Source: an uncultured Nitrospira sp.
GTDB taxonomy: Bacteria; Nitrospirota; Nitrospiria; Nitrospirales; Nitrospiraceae
Length of the DNA stretch: 61,658 nucleotides
Assembly (NCBI GenBank): GCA_946479785.1
Contig: CAMLHQ010000006.1
Location: 1-61,658, forward strand
Direction: 5' to 3'
Positions 1 through 9,864 of the stretch are shown piece by piece (the stretch's first letter is position 1; every line of letters begins with the position of its first letter). A program made the translations under genes and the position numbers. The notes under the pieces are model-generated. The model was given only the letters and a program-made list of their open reading frames with translations, was not told where the DNA came from and searched no databases.

Positions 1-1
1 G

Positions 2-77
2 TGGTGAGCCGCCTGGGACTCGAACCCAGGGCCCTCGCCTTAAAAGGGCGATGCTCTACCGTCTGAGCTAGCGGCTC
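2..77 (-). tRNA. tRNA-Lys (anticodon UUU)
   Basis: Read on the minus strand this folds as a complete 76-nt cloverleaf. The acceptor stem is GAGCCGC/GCGGCTC, the D arm carries GCTC...GAGC, the anticodon stem TCGCC/GGCGA closes the loop CTTTTAA, and the T arm is CTGGG TTCGAGT CCCAG. The anticodon TTT decodes lysine. The 3' CCA is encoded (positions 4-2). The gene lies about 65 bp beyond the stop of purA on the same strand. Confidence 0.95.
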
Positions 78-142
78 ACCGAGCGGAAGGTGGGGATTCT
101 AGCACCGAAGATCTGCTCATGCCTAGAGAGTGTGATCGATGC

Positions 143-1496
<1,354 letters not shown>

Positions 1497-1575
1497 CAAG
1501 GCCGGAGCGTCATGGTAGGAGCCGCCCTATTGTTTGTCAAGAACCGACCAACCGTCTCCCCTACCATGAAACGCG

Positions 1576-1655
1576 CCTCGTACTGCTCTTGACTGCGCAC
1601 GTGGACGAGGGGAGTCTTCGACCGCGCGTCCCGCGCGCAAGGAGAGCAGACGAGG
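1576..1655. repeat. Large imperfect palindrome, copy A of a dispersed hairpin repeat
   Basis: The arms CCTCGT (1576-1581) and CTGCTCT (1583-1589) pair with ACGAGG (1650-1655) and AGAGCAG (1643-1649), separated by one bulged A. Inside the left arm is TGACTGCGC followed by GACGAGG. The same plan (TGCTCT-TGACTGCGC-N-ACGAGGG, then a GC-rich right arm ending in AGAGCA) recurs at 31499-31592. It is intergenic between purA and tRNA-Ala and no coding potential is seen. Confidence 0.6.
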
Positions 1656-1672
1656 TGCGCCTCCCAACTTTC

Positions 1673-1702
1673 TTGACTGGTCACAGACCGCAGTGTTAGC
1701 AT
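1673..1702 (+). promoter_or_regulatory. Possible sigma-70 promoter for tRNA-Ala
   Basis: TTGACT (1673-1678) and TAGCAT (1697-1702) are separated by 18 bp and lie about 48 bp before the tRNA gene. The -35 matches consensus at five positions and the -10 at four. This is a motif match only. Confidence 0.3.
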
Positions 1703-1749
1703 GATGTCGTTTTTATATGATTTTTCACACTGTTCAGATCAACCGGAGT

Positions 1750-1825
1750 GGGGCTGTGGCGCAGCTGGGAGCGCGCGTGAATGGCATTCACGAGGTCGCG
1801 GGTTCAATCCCCGCCAGCTCCACCA
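1750..1825 (+). tRNA. tRNA-Ala (anticodon GGC)
   Basis: Complete 76-nt cloverleaf. The acceptor stem is GGGGCTG/CAGCTCC, the D arm GCGC...GCGC, the anticodon stem CGTGA/TCACG with loop ATGGCAT, and the T arm GCGGG TTCAATC CCCGC. The discriminator is A and CCA is encoded at 1823-1825. The anticodon GGC reads the GCC/GCU alanine codons. Confidence 0.94.
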
Positions 1826-1926
1826 AACCTGCGCAGGTATTCCTTCCCGCATCGATGCGTCTTCCACCCGCTTTTCGCTAGCACCTTCTATTAACGCATC
1901 CTTCACGATCTCGGACCTAATGTCTC

Positions 1927-3768
1927 ATGTTACAAATCGAGTCCGTCCATAAGCAGTTTTCGACGAAAGTCTTGTTCGATGGCGCTTCGGCCCACCTGCG
2001 CCCGCACACCCGCGTCGGCCTCGTCGGCCCGAACGGAACCGGCAAGACTACCCTGTTTAAAATGATCTTGGGTGAAGAATCTCCAGATGAGGGCGCGATT
2101 CGCAAACGTCCGCGCCTTCGCATCGGATACCTGCCGCAAGAACTGGAGACCATCACGGGCAAAACAGCGCTCGACGCCGCGCATCGCGACGAGTATCCGG
2201 AACACGAAGCCAAACGGATCCTCTCAGGCTTGGGTTTCAGCGAAGCCGATTTTGACCGGCCGGTCGACAAGCTTTCAGGAGGATATCGCATGCGGGTCGC
2301 TCTGGCCCATCTGCTCCTGTCCAATCCTGATGTGCTCATGCTGGACGAGCCGACGAACCACCTCGATAAGCCGACGCAGCGCTGGTTCGAAGAATTCCTG
2401 CTCAATTCCAAGTTGACGCTGCTCGTGATCAGTCACGACACCGCGTTCTTGGACCGCATCGCCACGCACATCTGGGAAATTCGCGACAGGACCATCCAGG
2501 AGTTCCGAGGCAACTACACAAAATTCCGTGAGCTCCGTGCCGCGCGAGATGCGCAGCTTCATGCCGCCGCAAATCGCCAAGCCAAGGAAGTGGCCCGAGT
2601 CCAGCAGTTCGTCGACCGCTTCCGCTACCAAGCCAACAAGGCCCGGCAGGTTCAGTCACGCATTAAACAGTTGGAGAAGGTCAAGCTGATCGAACTCCAG
2701 CGGGACACCAAACGGGTAAAATTCAAGTTTCCACTGCCCTCGACCAGCGGTCGTCACGTGCTGGACCTTCACGGTGTGAGCAAGCGTTACGGCGAAAAGA
2801 TCGTCTATATTTCCCTGGATTTTTCTGTGGAGCGCGGCCAGCGGATCGCTCTCGTCGGAGAAAACGGCGCCGGCAAGAGCACTCTATTAAAGATGCTCGC
2901 AGGCGTGTTACCCCCCGACAAGGGCACGAGAACGGTCGGCCACGGAGTGACTCTCCACTACTTCGCCCAGCATCAGGCGGAAACGCTCAACCCCGAACAT
3001 ACGATTTTGGAATCGCTCGGCGAGGTGTCGAACACGGCGGAAACGAATTTCTTGCGCGGCTTGGCCGGTGCCTTTCTCTTTTCCGGCGCCGACCAGAAAA
3101 AGCCGATCAAGGCGCTGAGCGGGGGTGAACGCAACCGGGTGGCGCTGGCCAGGATGCTGGTCGAGCCGGCCAATACGCTGTTGCTCGACGAGCCGACCAA
3201 TCACTTGGATCCAGCCTCGGTCGATGTACTCACGGATGCCATGATCGACTTCCCCGGCACCATCATCTTCATTTCCCACGATCCGACGTTTCTCACGAGA
3301 ATCTCAACACGCGTCGTTGAGATCGACGAGGGGAAAGCCCGCAATTTCTTCGGTGACTATGAATATTATTTATGGAAGAAGGCCCAGGAATTCGAATCGA
3401 TCAAAGAGTCCAGCGAGGAACTGGGCGGAAAACATGAAGGGAAGTCCGCCGGCCCCACCAAGGCGATGGCATCGCGGTCAGCACCAAAATCTTTTGCGGG
3501 AGACCGCCGTGATTTGAATAAGACGCAGGCTAGACTGGAAAAACAGGTGGCGCGAGCAGAGGCTGAGATCGCGGAACATGAGACAAAAATCAAAGAACGG
3601 GATCAGATCCTGGCGGACCCGGCCCTCTACCAAGAGTTTGCGAAATGGAACGGTCTGCACCAAGAACAGGACACGTGGAAGAAAGAACTCGAACGGCTGA
3701 CCGCCAGGTGGGAATCCCTATCGTCAGAATTAGTGGAGGTGAGGCAGAAACTGGCGGCAATCGCTTAA
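1927..3768 (+). CDS. ABC-F family ATP-binding protein (Uup/YheS type)
   Basis: Soluble twin-ATPase of the ABC-F class. These proteins lack membrane domains and act on the ribosome, modulating translation or relieving stalls. The 613 residues carry Walker A GPNGTGKTT (34-42), signature LSGGYRMRVALAHLL and Walker B LMLDEPTNHLD in the first domain. A charged inter-domain linker follows, then a second Walker A GENGAGKST, signature LSGGERNRVALARML and LLLDEPTNHLD. The last ~100 residues form a charged coiled coil (DLNKTQARLEKQ...), as in Uup and YheS. The chosen ATG gives the compact N-terminus usual for the family. The stop overlaps the convergent PilZ-like gene by 4 bp. The exact subfamily and any antibiotic-resistance role cannot be read from sequence. 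Confidence 0.92.
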   Translation: MLQIESVHKQFSTKVLFDGASAHLRPHTRVGLVGPNGTGKTTLFKMILGEESPDEGAIRKRPRLRIGYLPQELETITGKTALDAAHRDEYPEHEAKRILSGLGFSEADFDRPVDKLSGGYRMRVALAHLLLSNPDVLMLDEPTNHLDKPTQRWFEEFLLNSKLTLLVISHDTAFLDRIATHIWEIRDRTIQEFRGNYTKFRELRAARDAQLHAAANRQAKEVARVQQFVDRFRYQANKARQVQSRIKQLEKVKLIELQRDTKRVKFKFPLPSTSGRHVLDLHGVSKRYGEKIVYISLDFSVERGQRIALVGENGAGKSTLLKMLAGVLPPDKGTRTVGHGVTLHYFAQHQAETLNPEHTILESLGEVSNTAETNFLRGLAGAFLFSGADQKKPIKALSGGERNRVALARMLVEPANTLLLDEPTNHLDPASVDVLTDAMIDFPGTIIFISHDPTFLTRISTRVVEIDEGKARNFFGDYEYYLWKKAQEFESIKESSEELGGKHEGKSAGPTKAMASRSAPKSFAGDRRDLNKTQARLEKQVARAEAEIAEHETKIKERDQILADPALYQEFAKWNGLHQEQDTWKKELERLTARWESLSSELVEVRQKLAAIA

Positions 3769-4151
3769 CGGGACTTAATCGTTTCTTCGAGATAATAATA
3801 CAGCCACTTGTTTTTCTCTTTGGTCACGACTTCATCCCAGACCACACCGATCAGAAAACCCTTTTCCCAGGTCTTCACCCAGGCCACCGTCCCATCCAAT
3901 TTTTCCTGTTGTTCGACGCGATCCGAATCGAGGAAGGCCAACGAGACGGTGACTTTCTCCGCATTTGATAATTTCTCTTTGGCGTGCAAGCCGGCGCCGA
4001 CCCTGTTCACGTTGTCCAAGACAGCGGTGATTGCCTTCGCACCGCCTTTTGGAGACACCAACGCTGAGCCGACCAGTGTCGCCCGAACGAGTTTACGCCG
4101 TTCGTTCGTGGCCGCCAGAGCAGGATTGGCTTTGGGCTCGGCACGCTTCAT
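3765..4151 (-). CDS. PilZ-domain-like protein
   Basis: Small soluble protein of 128 residues. The N-terminal half has an RRKLVR stretch (18-23) and, after the first strands, DNVNRVGAGL (46-55). Together these resemble the PilZ cyclic-di-GMP pair RxxxR plus [DN]xSxxG, with Asn in place of the usual Ser. The rest is predicted beta-strand (VTVSLAFLD, GTVAWVKTWEKGFLIGVVW), as in a PilZ barrel. Its likely role is c-di-GMP-responsive control. A diguanylate cyclase is encoded 19 kb away, but nothing links them directly. The gene converges on the ABC-F gene with a 4-bp overlap. The Asn substitution leaves ligand binding uncertain. Confidence 0.65.
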   Translation of the reverse strand: MKRAEPKANPALAATNERRKLVRATLVGSALVSPKGGAKAITAVLDNVNRVGAGLHAKEKLSNAEKVTVSLAFLDSDRVEQQEKLDGTVAWVKTWEKGFLIGVVWDEVVTKEKNKWLYYYLEETIKSR

Positions 4152-4202
4152 GGGCCTAAGTATAACCGATTAGAAATCTTTGTCCAACGACAAGAGGCGC
4201 AC

Positions 4203-5495
4203 CTATTTTCCCTTTGGCTTGTAGTACTTGCGCCCCTTCAGCGCCTCCGGAAGGTGCTCCTGCTGCCGCGCGGCCTGTGGATCGTCGTGGACGTACCGAT
4301 AGCCCTTCCCATAGCCCAGGTCGCGCATCATCGACGTCACGGCGTTACGGAGGTGCAGCGGAACGCCAAGATTTCCCTGTACCTTGGTATCCTGGAGTGC
4401 TTCCAATAGACCGGTATATGACGCGTTATCCTTGGGCCTCGTCGCCAAGTAGGTCGTCCCCTGAGCCAAGTTGATCTGGGCTTCCGGTAATCCGACAAAC
4501 TGGACAGCTTGCGCGATGGCCGCAGCCACCACGATCCCCATCGGATCGGCATTCCCGATATCCTCCGACGCAAAAATCACCATTCGTCTGGCGATGAACT
4601 TCGGGTCTTCACCGGCCTCCAACATGCGCGCCAACCAATACAAGGCGCCGTCCGGATCGGAATCTCTCAGGCTTTTGATATAAGCGGAGATCACGTTGTA
4701 ATGCTCTTCGCCGGACTTGTCGTATCGTAGTGTTTTCTTGAGTAACGCCGCTTCCACAGTGCCATCGTCAAGCCGTCTGGTTCCGTCAGGCTGGAGCACC
4801 GATTGCTCCGCCACAAACTCCAATGCCATGAGCAGCGAACGCCCGTCACCGTTGGCGAATCCGATGAGACGTCGACGTGCGTCTCCGGCCAAGAAGATCT
4901 TCTTTGCCCCGAGGCCGTGATCGACATCGGTGAGCGCTCGGTCGAGAATATGTCCCAACGCCTCGTCGTTCAGTTGCCGCAATACCGCCACCAGTGAACG
5001 GGACAGCAACGGCGCGACCACTTCAAACGAAGGATTCTCGGTGGTCGCGCCGATCAAGATGATCGTGCCCTTCTCGACGTGGGGAAGAAAGGCATCCTGC
5101 TGGGCTTTATTGAACCGATGAATTTCGTCGACAAATAGAATGGTCTTCTGCCGCCTCGTCGCCAGGCGATGCTCCGCCCCCTTGATGATCTCCCGTAATT
5201 CCTGGACGCCGCTGGTGACGGCTGAAAATGCGACAAAATGCGCTTTCGTGTATTGAGCGATCAGCCACGCCAAGGTGGTTTTGCCACAGCCGGGCGGTCC
5301 CCACATGATCACAGAAGACAGCCGGTCCGCTTCGATCGCGTTTCGGAGAGGCCGGTCCTTTCCGACAATCTCCTCTTGCCCCACCAAATCGTCGAACGAC
5401 TGCGGTCGCATCCGTTCCGCCAACGGAGCGTCAATCGTGGGCGCTCGCTCCGGAGCTTCAAATAGATCGGGGGTGGGTTCGCGATGGCTGGTCAT
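4203..5495 (-). CDS. rarA: Replication-associated recombination protein A (AAA+ ATPase)
   Basis: RarA/MgsA is a clamp-loader-like AAA+ ATPase that acts at stalled replication forks. The 430 residues run from an N-terminal DLFEAP segment through Walker A GPPGCGKTT (66-74), Walker B ILFVDEIHRF (119-128) and sensor 1 GATTENPSFEV to the C-terminal tetramerisation region ending RKYYKPKGK, which is typical of the family. The open frame extends 81 codons further upstream. I chose the ATG at 5495 because AGGA sits 6 nt before it and the preceding residues do not look like RarA. It is divergent from the alpha/beta hydrolase gene. Confidence 0.95.
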   Translation of the reverse strand: MTSHREPTPDLFEAPERAPTIDAPLAERMRPQSFDDLVGQEEIVGKDRPLRNAIEADRLSSVIMWGPPGCGKTTLAWLIAQYTKAHFVAFSAVTSGVQELREIIKGAEHRLATRRQKTILFVDEIHRFNKAQQDAFLPHVEKGTIILIGATTENPSFEVVAPLLSRSLVAVLRQLNDEALGHILDRALTDVDHGLGAKKIFLAGDARRRLIGFANGDGRSLLMALEFVAEQSVLQPDGTRRLDDGTVEAALLKKTLRYDKSGEEHYNVISAYIKSLRDSDPDGALYWLARMLEAGEDPKFIARRMVIFASEDIGNADPMGIVVAAAIAQAVQFVGLPEAQINLAQGTTYLATRPKDNASYTGLLEALQDTKVQGNLGVPLHLRNAVTSMMRDLGYGKGYRYVHDDPQAARQQEHLPEALKGRKYYKPKGK

Positions 5496-5610
5496 GGAGA
5501 TCCTCGACAAGCGGAATTCTATACGCTTGTTCTCACCCGGAGCAATCCGTTGAAGGTCCGCTCTTGACCCTATTAGCAGGCCGATGCTACGAAAGCCCCA
5601 CAAGGAACAT

Positions 5611-6414
5611 ATGAGAGCGAAGGTGAATGGCATCAACATCGCGTATGACGACGTGGGAACAGGGCTTCCCATCGTGTTCCTCCACGCTTTCCCCCTGAAC
5701 CGCACGATGTGGGCACCGCAAGAGGCGGCCCTCAGCAAACGGTTCAGAGCGATTTCGATCGACTTGCGGGGGCACGGGGAATCAGACGCCCCATTCTGGC
5801 GCTACAGCTTGGAGCAGTACGCGTTGGATGTGAAGGAAGTCCTGGTTCAACTCGGCATCGTCAAAGCCGTATTCGTCGGACTCTCGATGGGCGGCTATCT
5901 CGAGTTCGCCCTGTATCGACGCTGTCCCGATTTGATTCTTGGATTCGTGTTCGCAGACACCAGGGCAGAGGCGGACAAACCGGAACAGATCCAGTGGCGC
6001 TTCAGCCTTGCGCAACGGTCAGCAGCGATCGGCCCCGCCGCCGTCATCGCCGATATGCTGCCGAAGCTGCTTGCCCCTCAGACGTATGAACGGAATGCCG
6101 ATCTCGTTGAACGAGTCAGATCCATTCAGGCCGCCGCACCGGTGCCAGGAATCATCGGCGATCTCATGGCGATGGCGGAAAGACCGGATTCCACGGACCT
6201 CCTGCCCTCCATCACGATTCCCACACTGGTCATTGTCGGTCACGATGATGTCTTGACGACTCCGGCTGACGCGGAGCGGATTGCCAAGGGCATCCCCGGC
6301 GCAAAACTGGTCATCATTCCGGACGCCGGTCACCTCAGCAATATGGAGCAACCAGATCTCTTCAATCGTGCGGTGGAAGAATTTGCAGCGGCCCTCTCCA
6401 AGACGACGCCTTAG
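5611..6414 (+). CDS. Alpha/beta hydrolase
   Basis: Cytosolic alpha/beta-fold hydrolase of 267 residues. It shows the oxyanion-hole region FLHAFPLN (23-30), the DLRGHGES strand (51-58), the nucleophile elbow GLSMGG (Ser92), a probable acid in GHDDVL (about Asp212-213) and the catalytic His241 in [11 protein letters not shown]. The overall pattern resembles esterases, lactonases and 3-oxoadipate enol-lactonase-like members, but the substrate cannot be predicted. An in-frame ATG lies nine codons upstream. The start at 5611 is preferred because AAGGA lies just before it and because the segment after it begins the first beta-strand. The gene converges on folE, the stops overlapping by 3-4 bp. Confidence 0.85.
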   Translation: MRAKVNGINIAYDDVGTGLPIVFLHAFPLNRTMWAPQEAALSKRFRAISIDLRGHGESDAPFWRYSLEQYALDVKEVLVQLGIVKAVFVGLSMGGYLEFALYRRCPDLILGFVFADTRAEADKPEQIQWRFSLAQRSAAIGPAAVIADMLPKLLAPQTYERNADLVERVRSIQAAAPVPGIIGDLMAMAERPDSTDLLPSITIPTLVIVGHDDVLTTPADAERIAKGIPGAKLVIIPDAGHLSNMEQPDLFNRAVEEFAAALSKTTP

Positions 6415-7052
6415 GCTTCTCCTGCTGTGTTCCGTCTGATCAACTTCAAGAATTCATTCCTCGTCTGTTCCTGAGTCCTGAATGCTCCGAGCATGGAACT
6501 GGTAACCGCGATGGTGTTCTGTTTCTCAACCCCCCGCATCATCATGCAGAGATGACGGGCTTCCATCACGACAGCCACGCCATGCGCGTCCAACTTCCTC
6601 TTAAGCGTCTCGGCAATCTGGGTGGTCAACCGCTCCTGCACTTGCAGACGCCGCGCAAACGCATCGACGACGCGGGGAATCTTGCTCAATCCGACGACCT
6701 TTTTGTTGGGCAGATAGCCCACGTGACACTTCCCAAAGAAGGGCAGCATGTGGTGCTCGCACATGCTGAAGAAATCGATGTCTTTGACAATCACCATTTC
6801 ATCGTACTCGATGGGGAACAGCGCTCCGTTCAGTAGACGCTCGATGTCCTGGTGGTAGCCCTGAGTCATAAACTGGAGCGCCTTCGCGACCCGTTCAGGC
6901 GTCTTCTGCAGACCATTGCGGTGCGGAAACTCCCCCACGGCCTTCAACAGCTGGGTGACAAGCCCGGTCATGACTTCTATGTCCGCAGGACGATGGACCG
7001 CAGGAAGATCCTCAATCCGACTTAACGACGATCGGCGCCGACGTTGTGCCAT
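6411..7052 (-). CDS. folE: GTP cyclohydrolase I
   Basis: Converts GTP to 7,8-dihydroneopterin triphosphate, the entry to folate, biopterin and deazapurine pathways. The 213 residues have the zinc ligands Cys98 and His101 in [10 protein letters not shown] and Cys169 in HLCMMMRGV, plus [13 protein letters not shown] (112-124) and the C-terminal TRNEFLKLI, all hallmarks of FolE type IA. The arginine-rich N-terminus is variable in the family. I chose the ATG at 7052, which starts 19 bp after the stop of the upstream pterin gene. An ATG at 7103 inside that gene is an alternative. The two genes form an operon. Confidence 0.95.
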   Translation of the reverse strand: MAQRRRRSSLSRIEDLPAVHRPADIEVMTGLVTQLLKAVGEFPHRNGLQKTPERVAKALQFMTQGYHQDIERLLNGALFPIEYDEMVIVKDIDFFSMCEHHMLPFFGKCHVGYLPNKKVVGLSKIPRVVDAFARRLQVQERLTTQIAETLKRKLDAHGVAVVMEARHLCMMMRGVEKQNTIAVTSSMLGAFRTQEQTRNEFLKLIRRNTAGEA

Positions 7053-7071
7053 AGCTCTCTCGTGCTCCCGG

Positions 7072-7485
7072 TTACCGTGCTGCGGGGGGTGCCGCATACT
7101 CAAAATAGTTGTCTCTGGTTTCGATTACACCGACCTTTTCGAGCGAGCCGGCGGGAACCTTGTCGACCAAGAGGTCCCAGATCAGTTTGACCAGATTCTC
7201 TCCGGTTGTGGTGGTCTCGGCAAAGGCCGGATCCTGATTGAGGTCGTGATGATCGAAGCGTGAGACGATGGTGTCTTCCACCACTCGATCGAGCTGCTCC
7301 AGACGCCGTGCCTCTGGGCCCGTGGCACTCTTGACCGTGACGAGCACCACATAGTTGTGGCCATGACCGTTCGGATTATTGCACTTTCCGAATGCCGCCC
7401 AGTTCGCTTCCGGGGTCAGATACTCGGTGTGCAGCCTATGGGCGGCGCAAAATCGATAGCGTCTAGTGACGCTGACCTGTGCCAC
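7072..7485 (-). CDS. 6-pyruvoyl-tetrahydropterin synthase / QueD family protein
   Basis: T-fold pterin enzyme acting on dihydroneopterin triphosphate, the product of FolE encoded just downstream. In 137 residues it shows the zinc triad His16 (CAAHRL), His41 and His43 in GHGHNY, and the catalytic-type Cys35 in [13 protein letters not shown]-terminal [11 protein letters not shown] and ETRDNYFEY complete the family pattern. The [11 protein letters not shown] motif resembles eukaryotic-type PTPS more than E. coli QueD. No other queuosine gene is nearby, so tetrahydrobiopterin-like or 6-carboxy product specificity is open. The GTG at 7485 is chosen because AGGAAGG lies about 8-10 nt before it; the longer ATG frame lacks such a site. 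Confidence 0.85.
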   Translation of the reverse strand: MAQVSVTRRYRFCAAHRLHTEYLTPEANWAAFGKCNNPNGHGHNYVVLVTVKSATGPEARRLEQLDRVVEDTIVSRFDHHDLNQDPAFAETTTTGENLVKLIWDLLVDKVPAGSLEKVGVIETRDNYFEYAAPPAAR

Positions 7486-7512
7486 GCTCGTCCCTTCCTT
7501 TCGGTTGGTGCT

Positions 7513-7556
7513 AAAAAGAAAAGCCAGGATCACCCGTTCGGTCGAGCAACCCTGGC
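7513..7556 (-). terminator. Intrinsic terminator downstream of the A-type Fe-S carrier gene
   Basis: On the minus strand GCCAGG (7556-7551) pairs with CCTGGC (7528-7523) across a long loop and is followed by TTTTCTTTTT. It lies between the erpA-like gene and the pterin gene, both on the minus strand, and so separates two transcription units. Confidence 0.55.
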
Positions 7557-7596
7557 CCCTTTGTGTCGATGTGCGTCCGGCAAGCCGTGACGCCGC

Positions 7597-7917
7597 TTAT
7601 GCGCTGAATGAGCTGCCGCAGCCGCAGGTGGTCTTCGCCTGCGGGTTCTTAATGGAGAACCCGGAACCCTGTACACTGTCGACATAGTCGACTTCAGCGC
7701 CCTGGAGCAGCGGTGCGCTCTGCGAGTCCATAATCACCTTGACGTCGCCCTTTTCGATCACGGTGTCGTCCTCGGCCATCTTGGACTCGAACGCCATCCC
7801 ATACTGATAGCCATGGCAGCCGCCGCCACGGACATAAATCCGCAACCCGACGACATCTTTCTCTTCCTTCATCAGCTCATGAATCTTCTGTTCGGCAACC
7901 GGGGTAATCGTGACCAT
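7597..7917 (-). CDS. erpA: A-type iron-sulfur cluster carrier (ErpA/IscA/HesB family)
   Basis: Carrier that receives Fe-S clusters and inserts them into target proteins. The 106 residues are the full family length. The three invariant cysteines are Cys34 (GGGCHGYQYG), Cys98 and Cys100 (TTCGCGSSF). AAGGAGG sits about 6 nt before the ATG, so the start is secure. Immediately upstream on the same strand are a 2Fe-2S ferredoxin and NuoF, plausible clients. The exact name (ErpA versus IscA or SufA) cannot be decided without phylogeny; the isolated position favours ErpA-like. Confidence 0.88.
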   Translation of the reverse strand: MVTITPVAEQKIHELMKEEKDVVGLRIYVRGGGCHGYQYGMAFESKMAEDDTVIEKGDVKVIMDSQSAPLLQGAEVDYVDSVQGSGFSIKNPQAKTTCGCGSSFSA

Positions 7918-7979
7918 CGTGATCCTCCTTCTTCAGGCCGGCCTTCTGGACCGTCTGGTTTGCTTAGTGTAACACCTCT

Positions 7980-8327
7980 TTACCGAATATCAACACCCTG
8001 CGCCTCGGATTGTCCCATGTTTGGCGCCGCCCACTTCGTTTCCGGAACCCTCACGACTACGTCACCTAGGACTTTGGCCTGGCATCCGAGCCTGTGCCAA
8101 GACTCGCTGAGCGCCTCCCGGTCTAAGAGGTCCTGCTCCTCGAACTCGATCTCAGACAAATGTTCGCCGCCGCTCTGGACCTCGACCCGGCAAGTCGTGC
8201 AGGAGGCATTGCCCCCGCAATCGTGATTGAGCGGGAAGCCTAACTCCTTCGCGGCATCGAGCAGGGTCGTGTTCCGAGGGACTGTCCCGCTCTTGCCCTT
8301 GGGATGGAGAAACGTCACACGCGGCAT
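7980..8327 (-). CDS. 2Fe-2S ferredoxin
   Basis: Plant/adrenodoxin-type [2Fe-2S] electron carrier of 115 residues. The cluster ligands are Cys37, Cys43 and Cys46 in DCGGNASCTTC (C-x5-C-x2-C) and Cys82 in RLGCQAK. The gene follows nuoF by about 10 bp on the same strand, suggesting co-expression and possibly electron exchange with the NADH-oxidising NuoF protein. The ATG at 8327 is the second of two adjacent ATGs and leaves better spacing from the GGGGAG site. Confidence 0.9.
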   Translation of the reverse strand: MPRVTFLHPKGKSGTVPRNTTLLDAAKELGFPLNHDCGGNASCTTCRVEVQSGGEHLSEIEFEEQDLLDREALSESWHRLGCQAKVLGDVVVRVPETKWAAPNMGQSEAQGVDIR

Positions 8328-8340
8328 CATTTCTCCCCAC

Positions 8341-9642
8341 TTAGTGCACAGCAACTTCAACCAGCGCAGCCGGATACGGACAGCGTTGCAATCGTATGTG
8401 CTCCTCGAACTCCTGACGGAACAGCTTCACGCTGCTTTGCACCAGCACCGAGGCGCCGGTGACGAGCGTACAGTACCCCGTCCCTTTCACGAATCCGCAG
8501 AGCTGCAAGAGGCTGTCGAGATCTTTTTGAGTTCCCTCTCCCGCTTCGATCTTGGCCATCAGCGTCGCCAGATTGATCGTACCCATCCGGCAGGGCGGAC
8601 ATTGACCGCAACTTTCCGCTTTGAAGAAGTTCGAGAATTTCAACGTCTGCCTGACCATGCAGGTGGCATCGTCGACCACAATCACTCCTGCCGAACCCAA
8701 TCCTGTTCCCGCTTTTTTCAGCGAATCGAAATCCATCGGGAGATCGAGTTGATCGGCGGTTACCATCGAAAACGCCGGCCCGCCGGGGAACACCGCCTTA
8801 ATTTTTCGACCGCCCGGCACACCGCCGCCGCACTGTTCAATCAATTCACGCACCGTAATTCCCATCGGCATCTCGTACACACCGGGGCGGTTCACGGCAC
8901 CGCTCAGCGAGAACATCATGGTCCCGGGACATTTCTCCGTCCCAACCTGCGTAAACCAGGCTGCACCTTTATGAAGAATACGCGGGATGTTGCACAACGT
9001 CTCGACGTTGTTCACCAAGGTCGGCTTGCCGTAAAGCCCGTAATCCGTCGGATAGAATGGCGGCTTTTGCCGCGGCATCGCAGGGCGCCCCTGCATGGAT
9101 TCCAGCATGGCCGTCTCTTCGCCCGCGACGTAGCTGCCATGGCCCTCGAATACCTGCAGATCGATGTCGATCCCGCTGCCGAGAATATTCTTGCCGACAA
9201 AACCCCGCTCCTTCGCCTGTGCTAGTGCCTTCTTCAAATTATCGCGCTCTTCCTGGTACTCGTGATTGACATAGATGAACGACGCCTTGGCCTGAGCAGT
9301 CCGCGAGGCGATGAGGCATCCTTCGATCAGCTGATGCGGCATCGTTTTCAGCAGGTGGCGATCTTTAAAAGTACCGGGTTCGTGCTCACCGGCGTTACAG
9401 ACAAAATAGCGTTCCTTGACACGGTGGTTCAGGACCTTGTCCCACTTCACGCCCGTTGGAAACCCGGCGCCCCCACGCCCACGAAGACCCGAGGTCTTGA
9501 GTTCCTGAACGACTTGATCGGGCGAAAGTTCCCTCACGCACTTTTTCCAGGCCTCGTAGCCTCCCACTTTCATGTAGGCATCGATATCCCAGGGGGCTCC
9601 ATCGATTTTCTGAACGAGGCGTTCTTCGGCCAACGTCATCAT
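8341..9642 (-). CDS. nuoF: NADH dehydrogenase subunit F-like flavoprotein
   Basis: The 51-kDa flavoprotein of complex I binds NADH, FMN and one 4Fe-4S cluster. The 433 residues are the expected length. RGRGGAGFPTGVKW (54-67) and AGEETAMLESMQGRP form the NADH/FMN site. Cys345, Cys348, Cys351 (ESCGQCPPC) and Cys391 (GTGYC) are the N3 cluster ligands, with the classical 40-residue spacing. NuoE and NuoG are not in the window; the only close neighbour is the 2Fe-2S ferredoxin gene. It may serve complex I encoded elsewhere or act as a separate NADH:ferredoxin oxidoreductase. AGGA precedes the ATG. Confidence 0.92.
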   Translation of the reverse strand: MMTLAEERLVQKIDGAPWDIDAYMKVGGYEAWKKCVRELSPDQVVQELKTSGLRGRGGAGFPTGVKWDKVLNHRVKERYFVCNAGEHEPGTFKDRHLLKTMPHQLIEGCLIASRTAQAKASFIYVNHEYQEERDNLKKALAQAKERGFVGKNILGSGIDIDLQVFEGHGSYVAGEETAMLESMQGRPAMPRQKPPFYPTDYGLYGKPTLVNNVETLCNIPRILHKGAAWFTQVGTEKCPGTMMFSLSGAVNRPGVYEMPMGITVRELIEQCGGGVPGGRKIKAVFPGGPAFSMVTADQLDLPMDFDSLKKAGTGLGSAGVIVVDDATCMVRQTLKFSNFFKAESCGQCPPCRMGTINLATLMAKIEAGEGTQKDLDSLLQLCGFVKGTGYCTLVTGASVLVQSSVKLFRQEFEEHIRLQRCPYPAALVEVAVH

Positions 9643-9824
9643 ACAGTCCTGTCGCTCGAGGCAGGAGAAAGGTGAGTGGCTACTATACGGGCCCCCCGAC
9701 CCTCAGTCAAGGCAAAGTCCCAAGAATAGGCCTGAATCTCAATGAGTTAGGGCCACAGCCCTAGTCCAGACTAGGTACATTGGCCGAAACGATAACCGTT
9801 GGAAAATGGGAGGGTATTGAATGA

Positions 9825-9849
9825 CCGGTGGGAATAATGCCCCCACCGG
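9825..9849 (-). terminator. Hairpin downstream of the PuuD-like gene
   Basis: CCGGTGGG (9825-9832) and CCCACCGG (9842-9849) form an 8-bp stem just past the stop codon of the minus-strand membrane-protein gene. No U-run follows, so it is at best a weak terminator or mRNA 3'-end stabiliser. Confidence 0.35.
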
Positions 9850-9864
9850 CCAGTGAAGAGTTGC

